From NCBI GenBank assembly GCA_016931295.1, contig JAFGEZ010000015.1, positions 1-64,000 of the forward strand: a stretch of DNA of 64,000 nt. The letters are read 5' to 3'. The stretch's first letter is position 1. Every line of letters starts with the position of its first letter. The notes under the pieces were generated by a model that searched no databases, was not told the DNA's origin, and worked only from the letters and a program-made list of their open reading frames with translations. The translations under genes and the position numbers were made by a program. This document shows, in pieces, positions 51,969 through 59,712 of this stretch. The stretch comes from Candidatus Krumholzibacteriota bacterium (lineage in GTDB: Bacteria; Krumholzibacteriota; Krumholzibacteriia; Krumholzibacteriales; Krumholzibacteriaceae).

Positions 51969-52589
51969 TCAGGTTTCGCGCTCGGGGAGGGCCGGATCAC
52001 CCGGTACGGCAACGGTTCGCGCGTCGCCCCGCTGGGCGACGCCGGGCGAGCAATCGTCGAGGGACGCCATCGAATGGTTCAACTCCGCTATATAGTTCAA
52101 GTTGCGGTATTGTTCCATGAAGTCGAGGCCGTAGCCGACGACGAAGACGCAGGGGATGGTGAACCCCGTGTAATGAACGGGCACCTCGATTTCCCGCGCC
52201 TCGGGCTTGTCGAGAAGCGTGCAGACGCGGATGCTCCGCGCGCCGCCCTCGCGGAAGGTGTCCATGATGCGCACGAGCGTATGCCCGGTGTCGACGATGT
52301 CCTCGATGATCAGGACGTCCCGGTCGCGGATGCCGATACGCATGTGGTCGAGGATCTCGATGCGCGCGCTCCGGGTGCTGCCGTGGCGGTAGCTCGACAG
52401 GGTGATGAAGTCGATCTCGTGCGGGATCGTCAGCTGGCGGACGAGGTCGGCGAGAAAGATGAACGCGCCCTTGAGCAGTGAGACGATCAGCGGGTTGCGG
52501 CCGGCGTAGTCCGCCGAGACGCTTCGCGCGAGTTCGGCGATCCGGGCCTCGATCTCCCGGTCCGTTATGAGAATTCTGCAATCGTCCAT
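51969..52589 (-). CDS. hpt: Hypoxanthine phosphoribosyltransferase
   Basis: Salvages hypoxanthine (and often guanine) to the nucleotide using PRPP. The 206-residue protein has the PRPP loop VLIIEDIVDTGHTL, SLLKGAFIFLADLVR at the start and VVGYGLDFMEQYRNL. ATG at 52589 gives the family N-terminus MDDCRILIT. An ATG at 52616 would add nine residues. The last 25 residues after AELNHS are an unusual Gly/Pro/Arg tail. Confidence 0.94.
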   Translation of the reverse strand: MDDCRILITDREIEARIAELARSVSADYAGRNPLIVSLLKGAFIFLADLVRQLTIPHEIDFITLSSYRHGSTRSARIEILDHMRIGIRDRDVLIIEDIVDTGHTLVRIMDTFREGGARSIRVCTLLDKPEAREIEVPVHYTGFTIPCVFVVGYGLDFMEQYRNLNYIAELNHSMASLDDCSPGVAQRGDARTVAVPGDPALPERET

Positions 52590-52619
52590 CGCTCCGTCCC
52601 TTGTCGCCCGTTTCAATGG

Positions 52620-52648
52620 ATTGTAGCACAGAACCCGACGGCTGTCTT
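52620..52648 (-). promoter_or_regulatory. Possible internal promoter before hpt
   Basis: On the minus strand AAGACA (52648-52643) and TACAAT (52625-52620) are 17 bases apart, with a start near 52613, 24 bases before the hpt ATG. It lies between tilS and hpt and would let hpt-ftsH-folP-cdaA be expressed separately. Confidence 0.45.
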
Positions 52649-52658
52649 ACCCCAAATG

Positions 52659-54026
52659 TCAGCGGCCGGGTTCGATGAGGATCTCGAACGCCGTGGCGGC
52701 GTCAGTCCGCACCCGCGTCCGCTCGGCGGCCACCACGCCGGGAACCCACAGGATGCCCCCGCGGTCCTCGACGACGGGGATCGTGTCCCGCCGGGAGAGG
52801 GGTACCTTGCGGTCGATCATGATCCGGCCGAGCCGCCGCGTGCCGGACATGCCGAAGGGGCGAAGACGGTCGCCCGGGCGGCGCGGCCGGACGGTCAGGG
52901 GGAAGCGCAAACGGGCGACGACGGCCCGGCGATCGTCGGCTGCGGCCGACGCGCCGCCGAAATCGATCCCTTGCACGCGCATGACCAGCCCCCATCCGGG
53001 CAGCGGCCAGCGTCCCTCGCCCGGCACGATCGAGACGGGGCGGGAGATTGGCGATGCGAGGGGCCTTTCGCGGACGATAAGCGACGCTCCTTCGCGGGCG
53101 ATCTCGATGCCGTGCGGCAGCTGGATCCGCCGTCCGGAAAGCCCGGGCGAGAGGAGTCGTCTCGCCGCGTCGAAGTGGATCTTCTCGACGTCGCGGAGGA
53201 CGCCGAAGCGATCCCGGAGGATCCGGTCGAGCAGGAGGTATTGCCGGAAGGGGGAGATCCCGTCGAGACGGGAAATCGAAACCGAAACGGCGCCGCCGAC
53301 GAGGGGAGGGACCGGATCGTCCGTCTCCTCGACCGCCCCGGCGAGCTCGGCGGTGTTTTCGCCGAGCCTCAGGAGCGCATCGTCGATGGCTGGGTTGTAC
53401 TTCGCGCGGAGGCCCGGCAGCAGGAGGTTCCGGATCCGGTTGCGCAGGAGGCGGTTGTCGTGATTCGTCTCGTCGGCTGCCCACCGGACGCCCCGCGACC
53501 GGAGCAGCTCCCGGAGGTCGGCGCGTTTGCAGCCGAGGAGCGGGCGCACGTAACGGCCGCGGGCGGCGGGCATGCCGGCGAGGCCGCGCGCCCCCGTCCC
53601 GCGGATGATGTGGTGGAGGATCGTCTCCACCTGGTCGTCGCGTGTGTGGCCGAGGGCGATGCGGTCGGCCTCCCACGCCGTCGCCGTCTCGTCGAGGAAC
53701 GCGTAGCGCAGCCGCCGCGCCGTCTCCTCGATGCCGTTTTTCGAGCGCGCCGCGCGGCCCGGCACGTCCCCGGAGCCGACGAAGAGGGGGAGGCCGAGGG
53801 CGTCGCAGCGCCGCTCGACGAGTCGCAGCTCGCGAGCGACGGGTCGGATCCCGTGGTCAAAGCAGGCGACGGCGAGCGAGAGACGCATCGGGCCGGCGAG
53901 ATCCACCAGGATCTCGAGAAGGGCGAGGGAGTCCGATCCTCCCGAGACGGCGGCGAGCACGCGATCGCCCCTGCCGACAAGACCGGCTTCCCGGATGAGC
54001 GTCCGTGCCTGTTTCGTGCAGTCCAT
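52659..54026 (-). CDS. tilS: tRNA(Ile)-lysidine synthetase
   Basis: Modifies C34 of tRNA-Ile(CAU) to lysidine so that it reads AUA. The 455-residue protein has the ATP-pyrophosphatase P-loop SGGSDSLALL at about 30, FDHGIRP, GHTRDDQVET, and a substrate-binding C-terminal domain with RPRRPGDRLRPFG and KVPLSRRDTIPVV. It is the first protein gene of the block and starts 45 bases after tRNA-Met. Confidence 0.95.
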   Translation of the reverse strand: MDCTKQARTLIREAGLVGRGDRVLAAVSGGSDSLALLEILVDLAGPMRLSLAVACFDHGIRPVARELRLVERRCDALGLPLFVGSGDVPGRAARSKNGIEETARRLRYAFLDETATAWEADRIALGHTRDDQVETILHHIIRGTGARGLAGMPAARGRYVRPLLGCKRADLRELLRSRGVRWAADETNHDNRLLRNRIRNLLLPGLRAKYNPAIDDALLRLGENTAELAGAVEETDDPVPPLVGGAVSVSISRLDGISPFRQYLLLDRILRDRFGVLRDVEKIHFDAARRLLSPGLSGRRIQLPHGIEIAREGASLIVRERPLASPISRPVSIVPGEGRWPLPGWGLVMRVQGIDFGGASAAADDRRAVVARLRFPLTVRPRRPGDRLRPFGMSGTRRLGRIMIDRKVPLSRRDTIPVVEDRGGILWVPGVVAAERTRVRTDAATAFEILIEPGR

Positions 54027-54070
54027 TGAGTACGGGAGGTTGCGCGGCCCGCGGCCGCTTCGTGAATCCG

Positions 54071-54147
54071 TGGTGGCGGTGCAGGGATTCGAACCCCGGA
54101 CACGCGGATTATGATTCCGCTGCTCTAACCAACTGAGCTACACCGCC
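54071..54147 (-). tRNA. tRNA-Met(CAU), elongator type
   Basis: 77 bases including an encoded CCA. The acceptor stem GGCGGTG pairs with CACCGCC. The D-arm contains GCTCAGTTGGTTAGAGC, the anticodon stem GCGGA/TCCGC holds loop ATCATAA (anticodon CAT), and the T-arm has GGTTCGAATCC. The body matches elongator tRNA-Met. The anticodon alone cannot exclude tRNA-Ile(CAU), the TilS substrate, which would be notable beside tilS. Confidence 0.95.
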
Positions 54148-54158
54148 ACACCCGAATA

Positions 54159-54186
54159 AGAATATGCGAGAACGCCTTTCTGTCAA
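54159..54186 (-). promoter_or_regulatory. Promoter of tRNA-Met and possibly the tilS block
   Basis: On the minus strand a consensus TTGACA (54186-54181) is 16 bases from TATTCT (54164-54159). The start falls a few bases before the mature tRNA 5' end at 54147. Confidence 0.8.
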
Positions 54187-54207
54187 GCGAAATTGCGGTC
54201 AGGCGGG

Positions 54208-54239
54208 GCCCGAGGGCGGCGGTTGCGCCGCCCTCGGGC
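54208..54239 (-). terminator. Hairpin after the peroxiredoxin gene
   Basis: A perfect 14-bp stem (54208-54221 with 54226-54239) with a 4-base loop lies 23 bases after the peroxiredoxin stop. No T run follows on either strand, so it may act as an RNA end or pause. Confidence 0.55.
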
Positions 54240-54262
54240 ATGGGCTCGTTCCCGGCGGCCGG

Positions 54263-54991
54263 TCAGTACCGGCCGATATCCTCCTGGCTCGTCGTGATGA
54301 GCGGGTCTCCCGGTTTCCAGCCGGCCGGCGCCGCCTTTCCCGGGTTCGCGTCGACGGCCTGCATCGCCTTGATCTGGCGGATGAGTTCGGCGACGTTACG
54401 GCCGACCGGGTCGGTGAGAACCTCGACGGCTTTCACCCGTCCCTTGGGATCGATGATGAACCGGCCGCGATGGTTCATCCCCTTCTCGGGATTGTAGACG
54501 CCGTAGGCCGTCGAAACCCGTCCGGTCGGATCGGCGGCCATCGCGTAACGTACGTTCCTCACCGTCGGCGAGGTCTTCTTGAACATCCAGTGGCTGAAAT
54601 GGGTATCGGTGCTGATCGAAACGACTTCGACCCCGAGCTGCTGCAGCTCGTCGTACGCGTCTGCGACCGCAGACAGTTCCGTCGGTCAGACGAAGGTGAA
54701 ATCCGCCGGGTAGAAACAGACCACCCGCCATTTGCCGTCGTAGTCGGAAAGCTTGATCATCCTGATCTCGTTTCCGACGACGGCGGGCAATTCGAAATTG
54801 GGTGCCGGATCTCCCGGCAACGGCATGCGCATGCAGACGGCGGCCGGCGCAACCTGCGCCGTCGGCACCTGCACGTCAACCGGCTTCAGCGCGTCGGGCG
54901 TGCCGCATCCTCCGAGCACCTGGGCCGCGGGAGACGCGGGGAACCAGGCGACGGCGACGGCGACGGCGAGCGCAATCGGCCATCGGGCCAT
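54263..54991 (-). CDS. Exported peroxiredoxin with selenocysteine at the peroxidatic position
   Basis: The frame is interrupted only by TGA at 54688-54686, placed exactly where the peroxidatic Cys belongs: DFTFV-U-PTEL instead of the AhpC/Prx DFTFVCPTEL. Reading through gives 242 residues with U102. The Prx fold continues correctly ([34 protein letters not shown]). The C-terminal C-P-A-N-W resolving Cys is missing (AAPAGW), so it is a 1-Sec type. The N-terminus is a signal peptide with possible lipobox LGGC. It should reduce peroxides in the periplasm. ATG at 54991 follows GGAAAGGAG. Plain gene calling would split it in two. Confidence 0.9.
54659..54688 (-). promoter_or_regulatory. SECIS-like element of the peroxiredoxin gene
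   Basis: After the UGA (54688-54686) come 11 bases, then the perfect stem GTCTGC/GCAGAC (54674-54669 with 54664-54659) with loop GGTC. The loop lies 17 bases from the UGA and starts with GG-U, as in bacterial SECIS elements such as that of formate dehydrogenase. Confidence 0.8.
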
Positions 54992-55070
54992 CGGACTCTC
55001 CTTTCCTTCCGACCCGCCTGGCGGCGGGCGGAACCGGACCGGTCGGTTGTGTGTTGAACGAGCCGCTCTC

Positions 55071-55099
55071 ATTGTACGACGGGAGCGGCGCGCGAGCAA
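55071..55099 (-). promoter_or_regulatory. Promoter of the peroxiredoxin gene
   Basis: On the minus strand TTGCTC (55099-55094) is 17 bases from TACAAT (55076-55071). Transcription would start near 55064, about 73 bases before the ATG. Confidence 0.6.
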
Positions 55100-55205
55100 C
55101 GCGTATCATGCGCGCGGCGGGCCCGCCAACGCCGCCCTGTGGTTAAACGTATGTTTTGCAGGGCGTTGCGTGGTATTTGCGGCCGATCGGTTGGGCGATT
55201 ACCAC

Positions 55206-55234
55206 TTGCTGCACCCGCCTCCATCTGTTATAGA
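55206..55234 (+). promoter_or_regulatory. Promoter of ilvC
   Basis: TTGCTG (55206-55211) and TATAGA (55229-55234) are 17 bases apart, with a start near 55241 and a leader of about 24 bases. Confidence 0.6.
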
Positions 55235-55264
55235 TACGGAGGCTCGGACGAGAAGGGTGCGCCG

Positions 55265-56263
55265 ATGGAGATCCACAGAGAGCACGGGGAGACATTGTCG
55301 GCTCTCGCCGGCGAACGGATCGTCGTGGCGGGGTACGGCAACCAGGGCCGTCCGCAGGCGCTCAACCTGCGTGACAGCGGTCTCGACGTCGTTGTCGCCG
55401 CCCGTCCGGGCCGTCCCGGATGGGTTCGCGCCGCAAAGGACGGATTCGACGTCGTGACGATCGCCGACGGGGCGTCCGGGGCGGACGTCCTGATGATCCT
55501 CCTTCCCGACGAGGTGCAGGGCGAGGTCTGGCGCCGGGAGATCGCGGGCGCGATCCGGCGCGGCGCGACGCTCTGCTTCGCCCACGGGTTCGCCGTCGCG
55601 TTCGGCGAGATCGAACCGGCCGACGCCGACCTCGTCCTCGTGGCGCCGAAGGGGCAGGGGCGGGAGGTGCGCGCCGCCTTCGAGCGCGGGAGCGGGCTTC
55701 CGTGCCTCTTCGCCGTCGCCCACGACGTGTCCGGGCGGGCGCGCGGGCGGGCGCTCGGGATCGCCGCGGGGCTCGGGTGCCTGCGTGTCGGCGGTATCGA
55801 GACGACCTTCCGCGAGGAGGCGGTGAGCGACCTCTTCGGCGAGCAGGCGGTGCTGTGCGGCGGCGTGCCGGCCATCGTCAAACGCGCCTTCGAGGTGCTC
55901 ACCGGGAGGGGATTCAGCCCGGAAGTGGCGTACTTCGAGTGCGTGCACGAACTCAAGATCATCGTCGATCTCGTCGCCGAGCGTGGCATCGCCGGTATGC
56001 GCGACCTGATCAGCGGGACGGCCGCCTACGGGAGCCTGCGCTTCGGCGAGGATCTCGTCGACGATGAGACGACGCGGAGGATGGAGGAGATCTTCGAGCG
56101 GATCGACAGCGGCGAATTCGCCCGCGACTGGCTGGCGGAATCGCGGGAGGGCGCCCGCCGGCTGGCCGAACTGCGTCTGCTGGAGCGCGGTCTGCCGATC
56201 GAGTCCGTCGGCAGGGAGGTCCGCTCGCTCTTCCCCGAAAACGAACGGAAAGGCAGGAAATGA
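55265..56263 (+). CDS. ilvC: Ketol-acid reductoisomerase
   Basis: Isomerises and reduces acetolactate in valine/isoleucine synthesis. The 332-residue class I enzyme has the NADPH loop GYGNQGRPQALNLRDSG (family GYGSQGHAQ, so the Ser and His are altered), FAHGFAVAFG, APKGQG, the Mg ligands Asp and Glu in SDLFGEQ, the two Glu in YFECVHELK, and the substrate Ser in ISGTAAYG. All catalytic residues remain. No other ilv gene is adjacent. The stop overlaps the next gene by ATGA. The changed NADPH loop may shift cofactor preference. Confidence 0.92.
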   Translation: MEIHREHGETLSALAGERIVVAGYGNQGRPQALNLRDSGLDVVVAARPGRPGWVRAAKDGFDVVTIADGASGADVLMILLPDEVQGEVWRREIAGAIRRGATLCFAHGFAVAFGEIEPADADLVLVAPKGQGREVRAAFERGSGLPCLFAVAHDVSGRARGRALGIAAGLGCLRVGGIETTFREEAVSDLFGEQAVLCGGVPAIVKRAFEVLTGRGFSPEVAYFECVHELKIIVDLVAERGIAGMRDLISGTAAYGSLRFGEDLVDDETTRRMEEIFERIDSGEFARDWLAESREGARRLAELRLLERGLPIESVGREVRSLFPENERKGRK

Positions 56264-57150
56264 TGACAGGCATCAGGCGGCGGTGGGCGTTCGTCGTTCC
56301 CGCGCTGGCCCTCGCGGCGGCGCTGGCGGCGTGCGGCGGCGAGAAACAGGGCTCGGACGAGGCGTTCCGTATCCCCGATTCGCTGCTCGCGCCGATACAG
56401 AGCTACGGGCTCGTGCAGGACGACTATCACCCCGTCGAGGGCGGCGTGATGGCGAACCGCGAGATCGTCATGCAGTACCCCGCGGCGGAGATCTCCCGGT
56501 TCGTCGCGGTGAAGACCTTCGGCATCGCCCGCTCGGCCTGGCAGACCGTCACCGAGAAGATCGGCCGGCCGGCAGAGGGGCGCATCATTCTCGTGGGCGC
56601 GCGCGATCTCGACGAGTACCTCTTCCTCACGCGCCACGAGTGGTGGTACTACGGCACGATCCAGGGAGATACGATCCTCTTCGAGCCCTTCGAGATCATG
56701 ATCAAGCGCAAGATCGCGGAGGTGGGGATCACGCAGAAGATGGCGCAGGCCGCCCTCATCCGGCTGTCCGGCAACCGACTCCCGGTCTGGCTCCGCGAGG
56801 CCGTGGCCTCGTACATCGCCGGCGAGCGGACGATCCTGGAGGCGCAGGCCTCCGAGTTCGCCGCGGAAGGCTTCGATCTCGATCCCGATCCCGAACGCGT
56901 CGAGAAGGATCTCGTCGAGGCGATCGACCGCGGAGCGACGCGCATCGCCTTCTTCGCCGCCTATCGCATGCTCGAGAATCTCCTCGAGACCCGGACGATG
57001 GAGGACGTTCTGCGTTTCGCCCGCCTGCTCGGCGAGGAGGAAGACATCGACGCCGCCTCCACGGCGGCCTTCGGGAGGGCGTGGGCCGACGTCATCGACG
57101 GCGTGCGGCTCGATCGCGGCGACGACGGGGAGGAGGCGGCGGTTCGATGA
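56260..57150 (+). CDS. Lipoprotein of unknown function
   Basis: A 296-residue protein with a signal peptide ending in the lipobox AALAAC (Cys about residue 25). The mature part has an alpha/beta pattern with RHEWWYYGTIQGD, RLPVWLREAVASYIAGE and a helical C-terminus. The segment LPVWLREAVASYIAGE resembles the W-L-x-E-G-x-A-x-Y helix of gluzincin-like (peptidase MA) proteins, but no HExxH is seen, so protease activity is unlikely. It is coupled by ATGA to both ilvC and gltX. Confidence 0.75.
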   Translation: MMTGIRRRWAFVVPALALAAALAACGGEKQGSDEAFRIPDSLLAPIQSYGLVQDDYHPVEGGVMANREIVMQYPAAEISRFVAVKTFGIARSAWQTVTEKIGRPAEGRIILVGARDLDEYLFLTRHEWWYYGTIQGDTILFEPFEIMIKRKIAEVGITQKMAQAALIRLSGNRLPVWLREAVASYIAGERTILEAQASEFAAEGFDLDPDPERVEKDLVEAIDRGATRIAFFAAYRMLENLLETRTMEDVLRFARLLGEEEDIDAASTAAFGRAWADVIDGVRLDRGDDGEEAAVR

Positions 57151-58703
57151 GCGACGAGACGACGGTCCGCGTACGCTTCGCGCCCAGCCCGACGGGCCAT
57201 CTCCATGTCGGGGGAGCGCGGACGGCGCTCTACAACTGGCTCTACGCCCGCAGGATGGGTGGCGTCTTCATTCTCCGGATCGAGGACACCGACGCGCAGC
57301 GCTCGACGCGAGAGTCCTACGAGGGCATCGTGCGCGGCATGCGCTGGCTCGGGCTCGACTGGGACGAGGGCCCCGACGCCGGCGGCGAGTACGGTCCGTA
57401 CGTGCAGTCCTCGCGCGGCGTTCTCTACCACACGGACGCCAGGCGGCTCGTCGAGGAGGGACTCGCGTACCGCTGTTTCTGCACGCAGGAAGATCTCGAG
57501 GAGATGAAGATCGAGGCGCAGCGCGACAAGCGCCCCCCGAAGTACGACGGCCGCTGCCGCCTGATCCCGCCCGAAGAGGCCGAGGAGAAAATCGCGGGCG
57601 GCGAACCGCACGTGATCCGTTTCCGTATGCCCGACGAGGGGGATATCCGTTTCCGCGACGTCGTCAGGGGCGAGTTGACCTTCACGAACGCCGATCTGGA
57701 CGATTTCGTCCTCATCAAGTCGGACGGGCGGCCGACCTACAACTTCGCCGTGGTCGTCGACGACGCGAAGATGAAGATCACGCACGTCATCCGCGGTGAC
57801 GACCACATATCCAACACGCCCCGCCAGGTCCATCTCTACCGGGCGCTGGGCTACCCGATACCGAAGTTCGCACACCTGCCGATGATACTCGGCTCCGACG
57901 GCACGCGTCTCAGCAAGCGGCACGGGGCCACGTCCGTCGACTGGTACCGCGAGCGTCGGTACCTGCCCGATGCCCTCGTCAACTACCTGGCTTTGCTCGG
58001 GTGGTCGTTCGACGGCAAGCGGGAGCTCTTCACGCGCAAGGCCCTCATCGAGAAGTTCTCCCTGAAGAAGGTGTCGAAGAACCCCGCCCAGTTCGATATC
58101 GACAAGATGGAATGGGTAAACGGGGAGCACTTCAAGATGCTCGAACTGCCGGGCAAGACGATGCTCGTCTACGGCGTGCTGGAGGAGGAGGGGATTCTTC
58201 CTCCCGATTTCGCGGTCGATCTTTCCCGGAAGGTCGATCTGAAGCTCGTTCCCGGCACCGAGCCCCTCGCGGACCGCGGCGGCGACGGACGAAACTCCTT
58301 CATGATGGAGGATTTCCGCCGGCTCGCACTGCTCGTCAGGGCGATGGGCAACCGGCTGAAGCTTCTCAAGGACGCGCCCGACATGCTCCGTCCCTATTTC
58401 AAGGACGATTTCCCGCGCGATCGGGACGCGGTGGCATCCCACCTGCTCCGTCCCGAGGTGCCTGCGCGGCTCGAGCGCCTCGCCGACGCCCTCGAGGGGC
58501 TGCAATACTTCGAACTGGAGCGCATCGAGGAGACCCTGCGTTCCCTCGCCGACGAGATGGAACTGCAGGCGGGCGAGTTGATCCATCCCTGCAGGGTGGC
58601 GCTCACCGGCCGGACGGTCTCTCCCGACATCTTCCAGGTGATCCTTCTCATCGGCAAGGAGAAGTCGGTCGAACGGCTGCGGGAAGCCGCGAGGGAGCGG
58701 TAA
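57147..58703 (+). CDS. gltX: Glutamyl-tRNA synthetase
   Basis: A 518-residue class I synthetase with the HIGH-equivalent PSPTGHLHVGGART, GDDHISNTPRQ and the KMSKS-equivalent TRLSKRHGATSV, plus the C-terminal anticodon-binding helices. ATG at 57147 follows GGAGGAGG and overlaps the lipoprotein stop. It is followed directly by tRNA-Gln(CUG) and tRNA-Glu(CUC). Many such lineages charge tRNA-Gln with Glu and amidate it, so it may be non-discriminating; that is inference. Confidence 0.96.
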   Translation: MSDETTVRVRFAPSPTGHLHVGGARTALYNWLYARRMGGVFILRIEDTDAQRSTRESYEGIVRGMRWLGLDWDEGPDAGGEYGPYVQSSRGVLYHTDARRLVEEGLAYRCFCTQEDLEEMKIEAQRDKRPPKYDGRCRLIPPEEAEEKIAGGEPHVIRFRMPDEGDIRFRDVVRGELTFTNADLDDFVLIKSDGRPTYNFAVVVDDAKMKITHVIRGDDHISNTPRQVHLYRALGYPIPKFAHLPMILGSDGTRLSKRHGATSVDWYRERRYLPDALVNYLALLGWSFDGKRELFTRKALIEKFSLKKVSKNPAQFDIDKMEWVNGEHFKMLELPGKTMLVYGVLEEEGILPPDFAVDLSRKVDLKLVPGTEPLADRGGDGRNSFMMEDFRRLALLVRAMGNRLKLLKDAPDMLRPYFKDDFPRDRDAVASHLLRPEVPARLERLADALEGLQYFELERIEETLRSLADEMELQAGELIHPCRVALTGRTVSPDIFQVILLIGKEKSVERLREAARER

Positions 58704-58711
58704 AAAGGGGG

Positions 58712-58740
58712 TTGCTTTTCGACCCTGATTTTCTTACCTT
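58712..58740 (+). promoter_or_regulatory. Possible promoter of the tRNA pair
   Basis: TTGCTT (58712-58717) and TACCTT (58735-58740) are 17 bases apart, with a start near 58747, six bases before tRNA-Gln. Confidence 0.5.
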
Positions 58741-58752
58741 GTTGCGTACGCT

Positions 58753-58826
58753 TTGGAGGGTCGTCCAACGGCAGGACAGCTGACTCTGGATCAGCCGATG
58801 GAGGTTCGAATCCTCCCCCTCCAGCC
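58753..58826 (+). tRNA. tRNA-Gln(CUG)
   Basis: 74 bases with encoded CCA. The acceptor TGGAGGG pairs with CCCTCCA (U1-A72), as typical of tRNA-Gln. The anticodon stem GCTGA/TCAGC has loop CTCTGGA (anticodon CTG), and the T-arm has GGTTCGAATCC. It lies 49 bases after gltX. Confidence 0.96.
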
Positions 58827-58837
58827 ATTGATTTCAA

Positions 58838-58912
58838 TGGCCCCTTAGTCTAGTGGTCAGGACGCATGGTTCTCAGCCATGAATCAGGGGTTCGACTCCC
58901 CTAGGGGCTACC
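58838..58912 (+). tRNA. tRNA-Glu(CUC)
   Basis: 75 bases with encoded CCA. The acceptor GGCCCCT pairs with AGGGGCT (G1-U72 wobble). The anticodon stem CATGG/CCATG has loop TTCTCAG (anticodon CTC), and the T-arm has GGTTCGACTCC. It is 11 bases after tRNA-Gln. Confidence 0.95.
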
Positions 58913-58923
58913 ATGATACGGTA

Positions 58924-58955
58924 ACGGCCCGGAAGGATGTCTTCTTCCGGGCCGT
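58924..58955 (+). terminator. Terminator after the tRNA pair
   Basis: A perfect 12-bp stem (58924-58935 with 58944-58955) with an 8-base loop lies 11 bases after tRNA-Glu. The following sequence is only weakly T-rich. Confidence 0.75.
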
Positions 58956-58999
58956 ACGCGTTTCCGGCGGCCGACCGGCCGCGATCCTCAGAAGGGACG

Positions 59000-59179
59000 T
59001 CACCCGCCGCCCGACGGCGCGCAGCCGCCGGAAGACGAGGAGGAGCTCGAGAAACCGCTGATGAGCTTCTCGAGCGCCGTCCCGCCGCATGCCGGGCATT
59101 CGATCTCCTCGTCCTCCCGGCGGACGAGCGCGTCGAAGACGCGGCCGCACCGCTCGCATCGATACTCGAAGATCGGCAT
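59000..59179 (-). CDS. FmdB-family zinc-ribbon protein
   Basis: A 59-residue protein starting MPIFEYRCERCG, with the second Cys pair in CPACGG and a Ser/Gly-rich tail, the standard FmdB-type zinc ribbon. ATG at 59179 follows AAGGAG, which lies inside the end of the upstream small selenoprotein frame, 5 bases after its stop. Function is unknown in the family (a putative regulator). Confidence 0.9.
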   Translation of the reverse strand: MPIFEYRCERCGRVFDALVRREDEEIECPACGGTALEKLISGFSSSSSSSGGCAPSGGG

Positions 59180-59184
59180 GATCG

Positions 59185-59358
59185 CTACTCCTTTTTCCCG
59201 CTTTGCGTCTCGTCGCCCGTTTCCGTCTTCTTTTCGTGTCGGTCCCCGACATCGCACGTGTCGCTCATTCAGGTGGGCACGCCGAGACGGGGAAGGATGA
59301 ACCGCGAGATCGCGATCCAGACGACGATGAAGCCGAGGATACCGATGAGGTCATTCAT
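59185..59358 (-). CDS. Small single-pass membrane selenoprotein (57 residues)
   Basis: The frame starts ATG at 59358, overlapping the end of arsR. It reads MNDLIGILGFIVVWIAISR, then FILPRLGVPT, TGA (59271-59269), MSDTCDVGD, a charged tail, and TAG at 59187-59185. With UGA read as Sec the motif is U30-M-S-D-T-C35 just after a single transmembrane helix (about 4-24). Read-through fills the gap between arsR and fmdB to within 5 bases, so the annotated alternative is a 29-residue peptide plus an unexplained gap. The predicted U/C pair suggests a redox or metal(loid) role next to ArsR; this is inference. Confidence 0.8.
59237..59271 (-). promoter_or_regulatory. SECIS-like element of the small membrane selenoprotein
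   Basis: After the UGA come 17 bases, then the stem TGTCGG/CCGACA (59251-59246 with 59242-59237) with loop GGA (or a 5-bp stem with loop GGGAC). The apical loop starts 23 bases after the UGA and begins with G, within bacterial SECIS rules. Confidence 0.65.
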
Positions 59359-59704
59359 GGAACTCTTTCCTGAACGTCCTGAGCGCGCTCCGGCCCGCGG
59401 TGGTCCGCTGCTCGAGCGAAAAGCAGACGAGACCGCAGATCGTCCGCGGCAGGTCGTTCGTCAGCCGGTAGAAGACGTGCCGGCCTTCCCTTCGGAACTC
59501 GACGAGGGCCGCTCGCCTGAGGACGCCGAGATGCCGGGAGACGTTGGCCTGGCTCAGCCCCGTCGCGGCGGTGAGCGAGGTGACGCTCTGTTCCCCGCCG
59601 CAGAGCTCGCCAAGGATGCGCAACCGCGAGGGATCGCCCATCGCCCGGAGACATTCGGCCACCATCTCGCAGGCGGCCCCGTTCCCGTCGGTGTCCGGCG
59701 TCAT
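59351..59704 (-). CDS. ArsR-family transcriptional regulator
   Basis: A 117-residue winged-helix protein: MGDPSRLRILGEL, SVTSLTAATGLSQANVSRHLGVLRRAALV, EGRHVFYRL. Cys residues are present at GAACEM, GELCGG and GLVCFS, but the classic ELCVCDL metal site of ArsR is not. It probably represses its own operon with the small selenoprotein and fmdB. The ATG at 59704 has no ribosome-binding site and lies 8 bases after the -10. Confidence 0.92.
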   Translation of the reverse strand: MTPDTDGNGAACEMVAECLRAMGDPSRLRILGELCGGEQSVTSLTAATGLSQANVSRHLGVLRRAALVEFRREGRHVFYRLTNDLPRTICGLVCFSLEQRTTAGRSALRTFRKEFHE

Positions 59705-59712
59705 GATGCATA

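Noticed and set aside
54263-54991. Peroxiredoxin as a pseudogene split by a nonsense mutation
   Set aside because: The UGA is exactly at the catalytic Cys, the rest of the fold is intact, and a SECIS-like hairpin with a GGTC loop follows at the right distance.
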